64,000 nucleotides of DNA from Acidobacteriota bacterium (GCA_038040445.1 JBBPIG010000005.1:73690-137689); one strand, 5' to 3'. Positions 8,583 through 19,239 are shown, counted from the first letter of the stretch. Notes: generated by a model from the letters alone, not told the origin. Translations and numbers: made by a program.

Positions 8583-8712
8583 TCTTTAGTCTGTGCCCGG
8601 CAACTACGCTGCCAAGAACAATCCGGACACAGACTAAATCAGTCTGTGCGGGCGCTCTCTCAAACTCGCGCGAAAGAACGCAAGGACCCCTACAGACTAA
8701 AGTCTGTGCTAC
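8583..8712. repeat. Cluster of three AGACTTTAGTCTG palindromes
   Basis: Copies at about 8583 (TTTAGTCTGTGCCCGG), 8630 (GGACACAGACTAAATCAG) and 8694 (TACAGACTAAAGTCTGTGC). The last copy overlaps the 3' end of the M16 gene and supplies its last codons and stop. Confidence 0.75.
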
Positions 8713-10030
8713 TGCCGATCGTTCCCAGTTCGTCGATCGGGCCGACGACGACCGTGGTCAGATTTCGCGGGTCGATGTGTGCGCGCGCAACGCGAGAAAC
8801 GTCTTCGATTGTGATTGCCCGGATCAGATCAGGGTATTTCTCGAGGTAGTCAAAGCCGAGCCCGTAGACTTCAGCTTCCAGTAGAAACTCAGCGACCTGC
8901 GAATTCTTCTGAAAGCGCAGAACGAAGCTGCCAGTCAGATATGACGTCGCCGTCTCGAGTTCTTCTTCGCTGACCGGCTCTTCGACTATGCGCGCGATCT
9001 CAGCTCGCAGACCCGCGATAGCGCGGCCGAGATTTTCGGGAGCGGTTCCAATGTACGCAATGAACCGGCCCGGGTCGAGCCCCGCACTCGAAGTAATATT
9101 GCTGAATGTAGTGTAAGCGAGCCCCTGCTCGTCGCGAAGGATTCGAGGTATGCGCGACGTGAACCCAGGACTTGATCCGAGGATCGTGTCCATCACCAGG
9201 AGGGCGTAGTAGTCCGGATTTTTTCGTTCGATTCCCAGGTGCCCGATGATGATGTTGACCTGTTCCTTGGAAGCGGCGATGAATCTCTCGATCGGAACCG
9301 TCTGGCGATGAGGTCGCGGCACCTGCGGTGGTTCGAACTTTTCGAACGTTTTGGCGCGCTCCCATTTTCCAAACGTCGCTTCGACCTTGCTCTTCACTTC
9401 ACTCTTGTCGATGTCGCCGACTATTGCGAGCATCGTGTTATCGGGCACGTAGTAGCGATGATCGAAAGCCTCTACGTCCGCTCTCGTGAGTCCCTTCACG
9501 GTCTCTTCATAACCTATCGGAGGGCGATGCTGGGGCGAACCCTTGAACACTATCTCATTGAAGGCGTCCGAAGCTTGAGTGCGCGGCACGTCGAGCCGCG
9601 CTTTGATCTGGGCGACCCGGCGTTCGCTGTGCTGATGGACTTTTTCATTGGGAAAGGTCGCGTTCATCAACAGATCCGACGCGACGTCCACGCCAAGCGC
9701 GATGTCCTTCGAAAGCAGCGTGACCACAACGCCGCTGGATTGATAGTCCCCAAAAGTGCCGAGCCGCCCTCCGGAAGCTTCGATAGTTTCGGCGATCTGC
9801 TGCGACGTTCGAGTCGTAGTACCGGCATCCAAAAGCGCGCCGACAAGAGAAGCAAGCCCCGCGTTCTCGTCGGGCTCGAAGCGCGACCCGGCGCGCACGA
9901 TCGCGTTTATTGAAACAGAGGGAATCGAGTGATTCTCCGAGAGCAACAGGACAAGCCCGTTCGGCAGCTCGACACGCTCAACATCCAGCTTCGGGCGCGC
10001 GACGCGCTTTTGACTATGTTGCACGGCCAT
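8690..10030 (-). CDS. M16-family peptidase, non-catalytic subunit
   Basis: 446 residues with the two-domain M16 fold, but the zinc motif HxxEH of the active partner is replaced (ENAGLASLVGALLDAGTT). It therefore matches the structural subunit of M16B heterodimers. It overlaps the catalytic M16 gene by 17 bp, implying translational coupling and 1:1 assembly. The late RNase-like glycine-rich and R/Y substrate region (near VYGLGFDY) is retained, as expected because the second subunit contributes to substrate binding. There is no clear signal peptide on this reading. The last seven residues (SSTDFSL) and the stop come from a palindromic repeat. Confidence 0.9.
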   Translation of the reverse strand: MAVQHSQKRVARPKLDVERVELPNGLVLLLSENHSIPSVSINAIVRAGSRFEPDENAGLASLVGALLDAGTTTRTSQQIAETIEASGGRLGTFGDYQSSGVVVTLLSKDIALGVDVASDLLMNATFPNEKVHQHSERRVAQIKARLDVPRTQASDAFNEIVFKGSPQHRPPIGYEETVKGLTRADVEAFDHRYYVPDNTMLAIVGDIDKSEVKSKVEATFGKWERAKTFEKFEPPQVPRPHRQTVPIERFIAASKEQVNIIIGHLGIERKNPDYYALLVMDTILGSSPGFTSRIPRILRDEQGLAYTTFSNITSSAGLDPGRFIAYIGTAPENLGRAIAGLRAEIARIVEEPVSEEELETATSYLTGSFVLRFQKNSQVAEFLLEAEVYGLGFDYLEKYPDLIRAITIEDVSRVARAHIDPRNLTTVVVGPIDELGTIGSSTDFSL

Positions 10031-11381
10031 TCTCCCGTTCGTCGAGTTTGCCCTCGTTAATCAAGTAGCCAACTGTTCGGTTGTCCTGGGTGAAATACTT
10101 TTGCGCGGCTGCTGCCACATCATCAATCGTGACGGCCGCGATTCGTTCCAGCAGCGTATCCAGATAGAGATAGCCCCGCGACTCGACGGGCACGCGCTCG
10201 CCGAAGGCAATCGTTTCGTACTGTCCGAGCAAGATCGCCTGTTGCAACGGCTCCTCACTGCCCAGCACGAGAGAAGCTTCGATCTGGCGCTTGGCTTTCT
10301 CAATCTCAGCAGCCGAAATGTCGCCGCGTTTCAGCCGATCGATCTCGTCGTAGGTTGCGCGCTCTACATCGCCTATGTTGAAGCCAGGCTTCAGCTCAGC
10401 TTGAAAATAAAAAAGCGCCGGATCGATATGATCGTGATAACTGGCATCTGCGTTGGTGACCGCCTGGTCGCGCTCGACCAGGCGCTGATAAAGCCGTGAA
10501 GACTTGCCGGTCGACAGAAGCGTCTCGGCCACCTTTAGCGGGTAGGAGTCCGGGTGGGCGACTTCCGGTGCATGATAGGCGATCAGCAACCGCTCGACTG
10601 GTGTTTCTTTTCTTACGAGCAGGCGCTTCTCGCCACGCTGCGGAGGCTCGACAATGTTGATCGGCGCGGCCTCCGGACCCGGCGCGATCGAACCAAACAG
10701 ATTTTCGATTTTCTGAAGCGCCTCACCCGTATCGAAATCGCCGACCAGTACAACCGTCGCGTTGCGCGGGTGATACCACCTGTCATAGTAGGCCTTCATA
10801 TCGGCTGCCGAAGCCGCTTCCAGGTCTTCGAGCCAACCGACGGTGGGCCAGTGATACGGGTGCTGGCGAAATGCCGTAGCCCAAACCTCGTTTTCGAGCA
10901 CCTCCCACGGACCGTCGAGCCCAATGCGCAACTCTTCCTGGACTACCTGCTTCTCGGAAGCGAATTCTTCTTCGTCGAACATAGTGCCCCGCATGCGGCT
11001 CGCTTCGATTTCCAGAGCCGCCCCCCATCGGTCCGAGGCGAACGTGAAGTAGTACGCGGTGAAGTCGAGCCAGGTGAACGCGTTGTTTGCTCCGCCGTTC
11101 AGGTGGGTGATCAGGTCGATCTCGCCCTTCTTGTAGCGGTCCGTGCCTTTGAACAGCATGTGCTCGAGGAAATGCGACTTGCCCGTCTGCCCGAACTCCT
11201 CGTTCCGCGAGCCGGCGCGATACCAGATCATCGTCGCCACAACCGCCTTCTCGCGCGACTCCCTGGTCAGCACGGTGAGTCCGTTTGCGAGCACTGCTTT
11301 GTGAACGCTTCGAGTGATGAATGACTTCGTTTGTATATCCGTCCTGGCTTCTGCGTCCGCGGTAGCGATCAGCGTCGTCAT
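10014..11381 (-). CDS. M16-family zinc peptidase, catalytic subunit
   Basis: About 455 residues from the ATG (MTTLIATADAE); a GTG 13 codons earlier is also possible and neither has a good ribosome site. The inverted zinc motif HFLEHMLFKGT is complete, with the distal glutamate in the following helix (EKQVVQEELR region). M16B enzymes clip unfolded peptides in a closed chamber formed with a partner subunit, here the downstream overlapping gene. The N terminus shows no convincing signal peptide, so either cytoplasm or an unrecognised export route is possible. It is first in the two-gene M16 unit. Confidence 0.92.
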   Translation of the reverse strand: MTTLIATADAEARTDIQTKSFITRSVHKAVLANGLTVLTRESREKAVVATMIWYRAGSRNEEFGQTGKSHFLEHMLFKGTDRYKKGEIDLITHLNGGANNAFTWLDFTAYYFTFASDRWGAALEIEASRMRGTMFDEEEFASEKQVVQEELRIGLDGPWEVLENEVWATAFRQHPYHWPTVGWLEDLEAASAADMKAYYDRWYHPRNATVVLVGDFDTGEALQKIENLFGSIAPGPEAAPINIVEPPQRGEKRLLVRKETPVERLLIAYHAPEVAHPDSYPLKVAETLLSTGKSSRLYQRLVERDQAVTNADASYHDHIDPALFYFQAELKPGFNIGDVERATYDEIDRLKRGDISAAEIEKAKRQIEASLVLGSEEPLQQAILLGQYETIAFGERVPVESRGYLYLDTLLERIAAVTIDDVAAAAQKYFTQDNRTVGYLINEGKLDERENGRAT

Positions 11382-11754
11382 AAGAGGTCTTTGAACCCGA
11401 TTCCTGAGACTTCTATTCACAGATGGCTGTGTGGAATAGCAAACAAAATTCTAGAGTGCGGAAAGAAGCGGTGTCAAACCAATGACCTTGCCAGGCGGAA
11501 CGCGCACGGCAACTCTCGTGACCGCCGACTCCAGAAGTCCTCGCGCGGACTTGATTTCTCCCTATTCGCTGTAGATACTTGAGCGTGCTGTACGGCATAG
11601 TAACCCCATAGTCTTAGCGTCATCCGGATTGAAGTACATAGAACTCTGCCATTGATGGGGCCCGCGTGCTGCGAGCTTATTTCGCGACCGCGCGGATATG
11701 ATAGTAGAACTCAAAGAAACAGGCCGCCGAACAGTTGCGGCTGACAGGAGAAAG
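11382..11754. other. Intergenic region upstream of M16 pair and HU gene
   Basis: Divergent control region of about 370 bp. No convincing gene, RNA or repeat was found; the open frames here are shadows or lack start signals. Promoters for both flanking units should lie inside, but no strong -35/-10 pair stood out. Confidence 0.5.
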
Positions 11755-12195
11755 ATGACTAAGGCAGAACTTGTGGAGGAAGTGGCTCGGGCGGCTGAGC
11801 TGAACAAACGCGACGCTGAAGTGATAGTCGAAACCGTCTTCGGCTCGATAATCGGCGCGCTGCACAAAGGTGAAAAGGTCGAGTTGCGCGGCTTCGGAAG
11901 CTTTCGCACTCGCGAGCGAGGCCCGCGCCGCGGCCGCAATCCTAAGACCGGCGAGCCGGTTGATGTTCCAGCCAAGCGCGTCCCTTACTTCAAGCCCGGC
12001 AAGGAACTGAAAGAGTACTTCACTGAGAGCCCGGCCGCGAGCGCCGCAACTGCGCCACTAGAGGCCCAGCCCGCCGCCGCAACAGAGGGCAGTGGCTCCG
12101 CTTCCAGCGAGGGCGCCGTCGCCGGCGGATCACCTTCCCATTCGACAAACGAAAGCTCCGAGGGCGAAGGCTCATCGGGTGGCTCAGCCGTTTGA
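11755..12195 (+). CDS. HU/IHF-type DNA-binding protein with long C-terminal tail
   Basis: 146 residues from the ATG preceded by CAGGAGAAAG. Residues 1-92 form an HU/IHF domain (MTKAELVEEVARAAEL start, GFGSFRTRERGPRRGRNP in the DNA arm, then VPYFKPGKELKE). The ordering is closest to IHF-like HU proteins, which bend DNA and shape the nucleoid. The last ~50 residues are Ala/Ser/Gly/Glu-rich (many SEG and GGS runs), without basic residues, so probably disordered and acidic. Such tails are unusual in HU; when basic tails occur they bind DNA, whereas this one should not. Monocistronic, with its own upstream region. Confidence 0.93.
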   Translation: MTKAELVEEVARAAELNKRDAEVIVETVFGSIIGALHKGEKVELRGFGSFRTRERGPRRGRNPKTGEPVDVPAKRVPYFKPGKELKEYFTESPAASAATAPLEAQPAAATEGSGSASSEGAVAGGSPSHSTNESSEGEGSSGGSAV

Positions 12196-12206
12196 AAAGA
12201 CGGTGA

Positions 12207-12227
12207 TCAGTTGTCAGTGGTCAGTCC
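12207..12227. repeat. Three 7-bp repeats (TCAGTTG/TCAGTGG/TCAGTCC)
   Basis: Three consecutive heptamers right after the HU stop codon. Third example of period-7 intergenic sequence in the window, without the inverted partner seen at 398-484 and 2519-2587. Confidence 0.6.
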
Positions 12228-12305
12228 ATAAACAGAATCTACTGGTGAACGCTGATATTCACGTTACGCGTGATTGCTATCTGCGATTGCCCGACACTCC
12301 CACTC

Positions 12306-12479
12306 ATGGAAAAGAAAAGAATCGATTCTCCAAACGGAAAGCAGCGGCGGTCTAAGCCCGACCGGCGCTCGAGCGAACGGCGCGACGCGGAGCGCAAATC
12401 CGGCAAAGGCACGCTTACCACGCGAGTGGGTGAGCGCCGTCAGAAAAGCCGCAGGTCAAAGGATCCGAAAACCGGATAG
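12306..12479 (+). CDS. Small, extremely basic protein (uncertain)
   Basis: 57 codons from an ATG (MEKKRIDSPNGKQRR start), of which roughly 40 percent are Arg or Lys, with repeated DRRSSERRDAERK-like runs. It is preceded by no obvious ribosome binding site and no family was recognised. Position just after the HU-like gene makes a nucleic-acid-binding role imaginable, but composition alone is weak evidence. It may be a real small protein or a chance frame in GC-rich sequence. Confidence 0.35.
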   Translation: MEKKRIDSPNGKQRRSKPDRRSSERRDAERKSGKGTLTTRVGERRQKSRRSKDPKTG

Positions 12480-12500
12480 AAGTGTCTTCTCTTGCGGTCG

Positions 12501-13388
12501 CTATTTTTTCAAGAGACCGTTCTTCACCACAAACGCTGCCAGCAGCTCGTTGAACTCGCCGGGCTTCTCCATCATCAAGAAGTGGCCAACGCCGTCCCAA
12601 ATCTGATACTCGATGTTGGGCGCTATGCCGCGATAGAACTGTTCGGTATCGGCGGGGTAGAAAGGAGACTTGGCCATAACAGCGAGCACCGGGACATTGA
12701 TCTTGTCCTGCTTCCAGATCGACTCCTCGGCCATCCCTTCCATCGCGCTGATTGCGACGGCCTGAGGCGTGCTTAACATCGAGTTCTTGATCTCGGCTCG
12801 CATCTCCGCCGTTGCGTTCTGGCCAAACATACTATCGATGAACCGGCTCGCTGCTTCCTTGTAGCCCGGGCCCCGGAGCGGCGCAATGAACTGCTCCATC
12901 ATCTTTTTGTCGCCGAAAGCGCGAAGCGGGCCATCGACGATAACCAGCGCAAGCGTCTTCCGGGGATACTTCCGGTAGAACTCGCGAATGACCGGTGTGC
13001 CCATGCTGTGTCCAACCAGAACCGCTCGATCCACTCCGGCATCGCGGAGCACCGCCTCAACCGCGCGGGCGAACAAGTCCATCGTGTAGCTGAGTTGTGG
13101 CTTGTCACTTTGCCCGTGACCGGGAAGATCGACGAGGATGACGCGCTGCTTGCCCTCGAACGCGGGCAACTGACCGTTCCAAAAATTGAGATTACAAGTC
13201 CAGCCGTGGACAAAGACCAGCGCTTCGCGGCCCTTGCCGTGATTCCGGTAGTGAACACGGTGGCCATCGAGCTTCGCGTAACGCGACTCGCCTTCGGCCG
13301 GCATCGCCCCAAGGGCCGAGTTGGCCGCGGAGAGGATTGTCAAACAGGAGAGGAATGCGATTGTGAGAAGGCGCGCTTGCTGAAGCAT
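12501..13388 (-). CDS. Secreted alpha/beta hydrolase
   Basis: 295 residues with an N-terminal signal peptide (LLTIAFLSCLTILSAANSALG). The alpha/beta hydrolase core shows the oxyanion-side HGWTCN, the nucleophile elbow GHSMG (Ser about residue 126), an acid in the C-terminal third and the catalytic His in GVGHFLMME. The ATG has a strong GGAGG (GAAGGAGGTTTCGAT). Substrate cannot be told; family members include esterases, epoxide hydrolases and haloperoxidases. It stands alone between HU-side genes and ahcY, convergent with the former. Confidence 0.88.
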   Translation of the reverse strand: MLQQARLLTIAFLSCLTILSAANSALGAMPAEGESRYAKLDGHRVHYRNHGKGREALVFVHGWTCNLNFWNGQLPAFEGKQRVILVDLPGHGQSDKPQLSYTMDLFARAVEAVLRDAGVDRAVLVGHSMGTPVIREFYRKYPRKTLALVIVDGPLRAFGDKKMMEQFIAPLRGPGYKEAASRFIDSMFGQNATAEMRAEIKNSMLSTPQAVAISAMEGMAEESIWKQDKINVPVLAVMAKSPFYPADTEQFYRGIAPNIEYQIWDGVGHFLMMEKPGEFNELLAAFVVKNGLLKK

Positions 13389-13489
13389 ATCGAAACCTCC
13401 TTCGAGCCGCGAAGAGCAAAGAAGACCGCGTTGGTTTAGAGCACCGCCTGAGGCGAAGGCTCTGATTCGTCAGAATCGAGGCGACTGAA

Positions 13490-14870
<1,381 letters not shown>

Positions 14871-14876
14871 TGTTTT

Positions 14877-16028
14877 CTACAAGCCGGCGGCGCGGCGAAG
14901 CGCGTCGGCTTTGTCTGTACGCTCCCAGGTGAACTCGGGCTCGTTCCGGCCGAAGTGGCCGTATGCCGCGGTCTTCTTGAATATCGGCCGGCGCAGATTC
15001 AAGCTGTCGATGATTCCCGCAGGCGTGAGCTTGAAGTGTTCGCGCACCAGCCCGGCCAGCTTCTCTTCATCAATGTGCCCAGTGCCTTTTGTGTCGACCA
15101 GCACCGAGATGGGGTCGGCGATTCCGATAGCATAGGCCAACTGCACTTCGCAACGGTCGGCAAGCCCCGCGGCGACGATGTTCTTGGCAATGTATCGCGC
15201 CATGTAAGAGGCCGAGCGGTCAACCTTCGTCGGGTCCTTGCCGGAGAAAGCGCCGCCGCCGTGGGCGCCAGCTCCGCCGTAGGTGTCGACGATTATCTTG
15301 CGGCCAGTGAGGCCGGTGTCCCCTTGCGGGCCGCCGATTACGAAGCGCCCTGTCGGATTGATGTGGAAATCAGTGCCGGCGTCCATCATTTCACCGGGCA
15401 CGACTGAGCGAATAACGTGATTGATCACGTCTTCGTGAATCTGATCGTTGGCTACCGATTCGGAGTGTTGAGTGGAAATAACGACGGTGTTGACGCGAAC
15501 TGGCTTGTGATTCACGTACTCGACGGTGACTTGAGACTTGCCGTCGGGCCTCAGGTAATCGAGCAAGCCTTCTTTGCGAACATCCGCGAGCCGGCGCGTC
15601 AGCTTGTGGGCAAGCATGATCGGCATTGGCATCAGCTCGGGGGTTTCGTTGCAAGCGTAACCGAACATCATCCCCTGATCGCCTGCGCCACCGTGATCGA
15701 CGCCCATCGCTATGTCGCCAGACTGAGTATCTATCGCCGTGATAACGCCACAGGTATCGCAATCGAATCCGTACTTCGCCCGCGTGTAGCCGATCTCGCG
15801 TATGGTTTCGCGGACAATCTTCGGAATGTCCACCCAGACGGAAGTTGTAATCTCGCCGGCGACGACGACCAATCCAGTGGTCAACAACGTCTCACATGCT
15901 ACGCGTCCGTGAGGGTCGTCGCGCATCACTGCGTCCAGCACGCCGTCGGAGATCTGATCTGCGATCTTGTCGGGATGGCCTTCGGTTACAGACTCCGACG
16001 TAAACAAACGCGTGTTACTGATACCCAC
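14877..16028 (-). CDS. metK: S-adenosylmethionine synthetase
   Basis: 383 residues, full length. Makes S-adenosylmethionine from methionine and ATP. ATP and metal motifs are complete: [12 protein letters not shown] near residue 17, the [12 protein letters not shown] hexapeptide region, and [16 protein letters not shown]. The start is GTG, fixed by a strong AGGAGG nine bases upstream. Followed by ahcY on the same strand. No SAM or SAH riboswitch could be made out upstream of either gene. One GGCCAGTGAGGCC sequence (15302-15314) inside the gene matches an SfiI site, relevant to the restriction system at 58-60 kb. Confidence 0.98.
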   Translation of the reverse strand: MGISNTRLFTSESVTEGHPDKIADQISDGVLDAVMRDDPHGRVACETLLTTGLVVVAGEITTSVWVDIPKIVRETIREIGYTRAKYGFDCDTCGVITAIDTQSGDIAMGVDHGGAGDQGMMFGYACNETPELMPMPIMLAHKLTRRLADVRKEGLLDYLRPDGKSQVTVEYVNHKPVRVNTVVISTQHSESVANDQIHEDVINHVIRSVVPGEMMDAGTDFHINPTGRFVIGGPQGDTGLTGRKIIVDTYGGAGAHGGGAFSGKDPTKVDRSASYMARYIAKNIVAAGLADRCEVQLAYAIGIADPISVLVDTKGTGHIDEEKLAGLVREHFKLTPAGIIDSLNLRRPIFKKTAAYGHFGRNEPEFTWERTDKADALRRAAGL

Positions 16029-16210
16029 TAATAATAGCCTCCTATCGGTAGTTTCCCTTTTGGCGGGTTGTACGGTAGCGAGCGCGGCGCCCGCTTTAAA
16101 CGCCAGAATCTAGCAGACGACATGATGGGTGTCAAGGAACGACCATGATCGCCCATGATCATGGTGCGCGTCATAGGAAGCCGCTATGCGCGTCATTCAT
16201 TGTTTTGTCG

Positions 16211-16239
16211 TGGACACTGGAATTCAATTCAAATATAAT
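16211..16239 (+). promoter_or_regulatory. Near-consensus sigma-70 promoter
   Basis: TGGACA (16211-16216), a 17-bp spacer and a perfect TATAAT (16234-16239). Expected transcription start is near 16246, giving a leader of about 270 nt before the receiver gene. The stretch 16029-16210 between this and metK holds a small inverted repeat (CCATGATC..GATCATGG near 16143) and nothing else seen. Confidence 0.65.
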
Positions 16240-16286
16240 CTGCGCACCCCTTTGGTTGGACTGCTTGATCTTGAAGGAGAGTCATA

Positions 16287-16490
16287 GTGGACGACCTCAA
16301 AAGGGCCCAACCTTGTGTTGGAGCGAGAACTTCCGAGCCACCAATTTTCCGGCGCACTCCAGTCTACAGTGAACCTCTTCAAGTTGCTGGGCCGGCTCAG
16401 GCGCTCAGGGTTATGCCTGGCCGCTGCTCCAAACATACGCAAGATCCTTTCAACCTGCTTATCGCATGGCCATCAGGCCTGCATCTGTAG
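16287..16490 (+). CDS. Possible small ORF between promoter and receiver gene
   Basis: 67 codons starting at GTG with a good GAAGGAGAG five bases upstream, ending 25 bp before the receiver gene. It lies directly downstream of a near-consensus promoter, which argues that something is translated here. The product (MDDLKRAQPCVGARTS start) matches no family known to me and is Pro/Arg-rich. It could be a leader peptide, a decayed gene or chance. Confidence 0.35.
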   Translation: MDDLKRAQPCVGARTSEPPIFRRTPVYSEPLQVAGPAQALRVMPGRCSKHTQDPFNLLIAWPSGLHL

Positions 16491-16515
16491 AAGCTTCTGA
16501 GGGGGAAACGCAACG

Positions 16516-16926
16516 GTGGGAGACAAAATACTCGTTGTTGATGATAGCAATGACACCCGCGAGATGATGGCCAAGCTTCTAGAGTTGGAGGCTTTTACCG
16601 TCGTCACCGCCGAAGACGGCAGCATGGGGCTCAAGGCTGCTGCCGAGGAACTCCCGGACCTGATCATTACGGACATAAACATGCCCCACATGAGCGGCAT
16701 CGAGATGATAAGGCGGTTGCGCAAACAGCCGGCCGGCAAGCGCATTCCAATTATGGCCATCACGGCCTATGGAAATGGAGTTGCCGAAGAGGCTCTTGAG
16801 GCGGGAGCCGATCGCGCTGCGACCAAGCCCATCCAGTTTGATGCCCTTGCTCTCGAGATCAAGGAACTACTGAGAGAATCCAAGCTGGGGGACAAGACAG
16901 GGGACCCGAAAAACCCCGCGGGCTAG
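16516..16926 (+). CDS. Stand-alone response regulator receiver protein
   Basis: 136 residues, one receiver (CheY-like) domain and no output domain. Acid pair D9-D10, phospho-acceptor D53 (LIITDINMPHMSG), the switch Thr in AITAY and the Lys in TKPI are all present, so phosphorylation should work. The GTG start has GAGGGGG upstream. The last 20 residues are charged and Gly/Pro-rich. No histidine kinase is adjacent. Single-domain receivers act as phosphate relays or through protein contacts. Confidence 0.92.
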   Translation: MGDKILVVDDSNDTREMMAKLLELEAFTVVTAEDGSMGLKAAAEELPDLIITDINMPHMSGIEMIRRLRKQPAGKRIPIMAITAYGNGVAEEALEAGADRAATKPIQFDALALEIKELLRESKLGDKTGDPKNPAG

Positions 16927-16932
16927 ACCCGA

Positions 16933-16954
16933 CTCGCCGCGAAGCTGCGGCGAG
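16933..16954. terminator. Hairpin between convergent genes
   Basis: Perfect 8-bp stem CTCGCCGC / GCGGCGAG with a 6-nt loop, seven bases after the receiver stop codon and before the end of the opposing gene. No clear U-run, so assignment as terminator rests on position and stem strength. Confidence 0.5.
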
Positions 16955-16983
16955 GCTTGGAAGCTGTCGCCCGCCTCAAGTAG

Positions 16984-18009
16984 TCATCGCCCTTTTTTGC
17001 CGGATGATGAGAACAAACTGTTCAATAGATCCATCGGCAGGCTGCCGGTGATCCTGACATTGGCGTCGGCGCTGACAATGTTCACCGCCTTGAGCGCTTC
17101 ACCTATCGTTGTCATCTTCGGATCGCTCATAGCACCCAGGAAGCCCCTGGCCATCCCCAGCAAACCGTTGAGCCTTTCGGCTACCGACTTCGCGTGTTCG
17201 GCAGTGTCGCTGCGCAAAGTTGCATTGAGGTCTATTCCTGACGCGACGTCGATCGTCCCGAAAATCAAACTAATCGAAGAAAAATCAGGGATCGGCAATT
17301 CGCTCGACTGCAGCCCGCTTGTCATCGCAGGCGTAAGCGCAACAACGAATCGGATGGCCGCTGCCGGATTCTGCGCGAGCGCGTCCGTCAGCTTTCCGTT
17401 TTGGGTGATGCTCGGCTTGGCGCCTGTCTTCACGTCGATCGAACCCCGAACAGCTTCCACACTGCCGGTCACAACCGTACTCACGTTGTAAAAGACAAAC
17501 GCTGTCTCGTCTTTCTTGCCGGCGACGCTGGTACTGGCGGGGTTGTTCCGGGATGCGTCCTTTGACGGATCGGCTTCAGCAATCGACCTGACCTTGTAAA
17601 TATCGAAGTCCTTGTACTTCTCAGACGTGAGCTTGACCTTTGTGCTTGCCCGCAGCCGCGCAAGCAGATCGTTCTGGTCGAAACTGCCGGTGATCGCGAT
17701 GGTGGGGTTGTTCATGCCAGCGGTGGGAAATACAAACGCGACGGTATGCACGTCGCTCAACTTCACCCCAAGATCGGCCATTTCTGACTGGGCCTTGTCG
17801 ATTGCGCTCTTCAGCTTCTCCTGTGCGTTGACCGCCGCCCAGAGGCTGCTGCCCGCGAACTTCTGAAAATCAATGACAGCCACAACACCGCCATCGGGCA
17901 GGACTGCCAGCAGGTCGCCAGCCCGAGTCCCGGACTGCGCTGAACCCCACTTCACACTCGTGCTTATTGTAACTGCTACGAGGATTGCCAAAACAACTGC
18001 TCTTCTCAT
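16984..18009 (-). CDS. Secreted protein of unknown function
   Basis: 341 residues from the ATG with AAGGAT upstream, beginning with a signal peptide (MRRAVVLAILVAVTISTSV then WGSAQ). After the leader the sequence is soluble, with alternating strands and helices and no catalytic motif recognised. The phrase 'LLAVLPDGGVVAVIDFQKFAGS' type opening, read in part here as LPDGGVVAVID, is seen in uncharacterised exported proteins of Acidobacteriota (recollection, not tested). Convergent with the receiver gene. Function unknown. Confidence 0.75.
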   Translation of the reverse strand: MRRAVVLAILVAVTISTSVKWGSAQSGTRAGDLLAVLPDGGVVAVIDFQKFAGSSLWAAVNAQEKLKSAIDKAQSEMADLGVKLSDVHTVAFVFPTAGMNNPTIAITGSFDQNDLLARLRASTKVKLTSEKYKDFDIYKVRSIAEADPSKDASRNNPASTSVAGKKDETAFVFYNVSTVVTGSVEAVRGSIDVKTGAKPSITQNGKLTDALAQNPAAAIRFVVALTPAMTSGLQSSELPIPDFSSISLIFGTIDVASGIDLNATLRSDTAEHAKSVAERLNGLLGMARGFLGAMSDPKMTTIGEALKAVNIVSADANVRITGSLPMDLLNSLFSSSGKKGR

Positions 18010-18285
18010 TTGAGATCCTTTCCTTCCAGCTTCTGAGTTCGCGTGTGTACCGTTGTCAATTATATGCTGAAACGGTCCTGACAAGAACTGGTATTCGCCA
18101 AGGCCGCTGACTGAACTTCACAGCTAGCGAATCATCAGCGAGTCACCGCTAATCTTGATTTCGAGACGGTCGGCCGCTTAACATGGTGTCGTCGCGCGTA
18201 GCTTCCTCACTCTTGTTCATACGCACAGGATGTTCAATCGAATGCACTTTATTGGCGAACTTCTAGTAAGTATCGGGAGGTTGAC

Positions 18286-19131
18286 GTGATCCAAACGATC
18301 GGAGTTGTAGGCGCCGGAACGATGGGGAACGGGATCGCCCAGGTTGCTGCGCGGGCCGGGCTATCGGTGTTAATGCACGATGTCGCGGACGAGTTCCTCG
18401 CCCGCGGCCTTTCCGCTATCGAGAAGAGCCTCCGACGCGATGTCGAAAAACAACGGTTGACCCCAGAAGAAGAGCAGCAGATAATCTCGCGAATCAAGCC
18501 GACAAAGGAACTCGCGGAACTCGGCGAAGCGCATTTTGTGGTCGAGGCCGTGACCGAGAATCTAACAGTGAAGCTGGATATCTTCCGGAGGCTCGATCAG
18601 CTCGTAAACCCGGACGTGATATTGGCGAGCAACACCAGCTCGATTTCGATAACGAAGCTTGCCGCCGCAACGTCGCGGCCCGATCGCTTCATCGGCATGC
18701 ATTTCATGAATCCGGTGCCGGTGATGAAGCTGGTTGAGATCATACGCGGAATTGCCACGTCAGATGAGACTTACAACGCGACGCGTCAACTGGCCGAGAC
18801 AATGGGCAAGACCCCGGTCGCGGTCAACGATTCGCCCGGTTTCATCTCCAACCGAGTGCTAATGCCGATGATAAATGAAGCGATCTTCGCGCTGCAGGAA
18901 GGCGTCGGCACAGCCGAAGCAATCGATCAGATAATCAAGCTCGGCATGAATCATCCGATGGGTCCGCTTCAGCTTGGGGACTTCATTGGGTTGGATGTTT
19001 GCCTCGCGATTATGAATGTGTTATATGATGGCTTCGACGATTCCAAGTATCGGCCATGCCCGTTACTAAAAAAGTACGTCGATGCGGGATGGCTTGGCCG
19101 CAAGACCGGCAAAGGGTTCTATGAATACTGA
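18286..19131 (+). CDS. 3-hydroxybutyryl-CoA dehydrogenase
   Basis: 281 residues. NAD-binding [17 protein letters not shown] opens the protein, followed by the catalytic-domain landmarks SNTSSISIT, the active His in [15 protein letters not shown] and the C-terminal [16 protein letters not shown]. It oxidises 3-hydroxybutyryl-CoA or similar short 3-hydroxyacyl-CoA in fatty-acid or butyrate-type metabolism. Start is GTG with GGGAGG eight bases upstream. Monocistronic here: the next gene is 108 bp away past a terminator-like hairpin. Confidence 0.95.
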   Translation: MIQTIGVVGAGTMGNGIAQVAARAGLSVLMHDVADEFLARGLSAIEKSLRRDVEKQRLTPEEEQQIISRIKPTKELAELGEAHFVVEAVTENLTVKLDIFRRLDQLVNPDVILASNTSSISITKLAAATSRPDRFIGMHFMNPVPVMKLVEIIRGIATSDETYNATRQLAETMGKTPVAVNDSPGFISNRVLMPMINEAIFALQEGVGTAEAIDQIIKLGMNHPMGPLQLGDFIGLDVCLAIMNVLYDGFDDSKYRPCPLLKKYVDAGWLGRKTGKGFYEY

Positions 19132-19161
19132 GCGGCTCCGGGAGGTGACGGGCAACGCACG

Positions 19162-19188
19162 TGAAACTGGCCGCGGGAGCCAGTTTCA
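19162..19188 (+). terminator. Hairpin after the hydroxyacyl-CoA dehydrogenase gene
   Basis: Perfect 10-bp stem TGAAACTGGC / GCCAGTTTCA with a 7-nt loop, about 30 bases past the stop. No U-run follows, so efficiency is uncertain. Confidence 0.55.
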
Positions 19189-19239
19189 GGGCTGCGATAA
19201 ACTTTGAACAGGTGTTGTCTTAATAAGAATTAATAAGAA

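Noticed and set aside
16029-16210. Possible SAM riboswitch before metK or SAH riboswitch before ahcY
   Set aside because: None of the conserved cores of SAM-I, SAM-II or SAH elements could be found upstream of 16028 or 14770.
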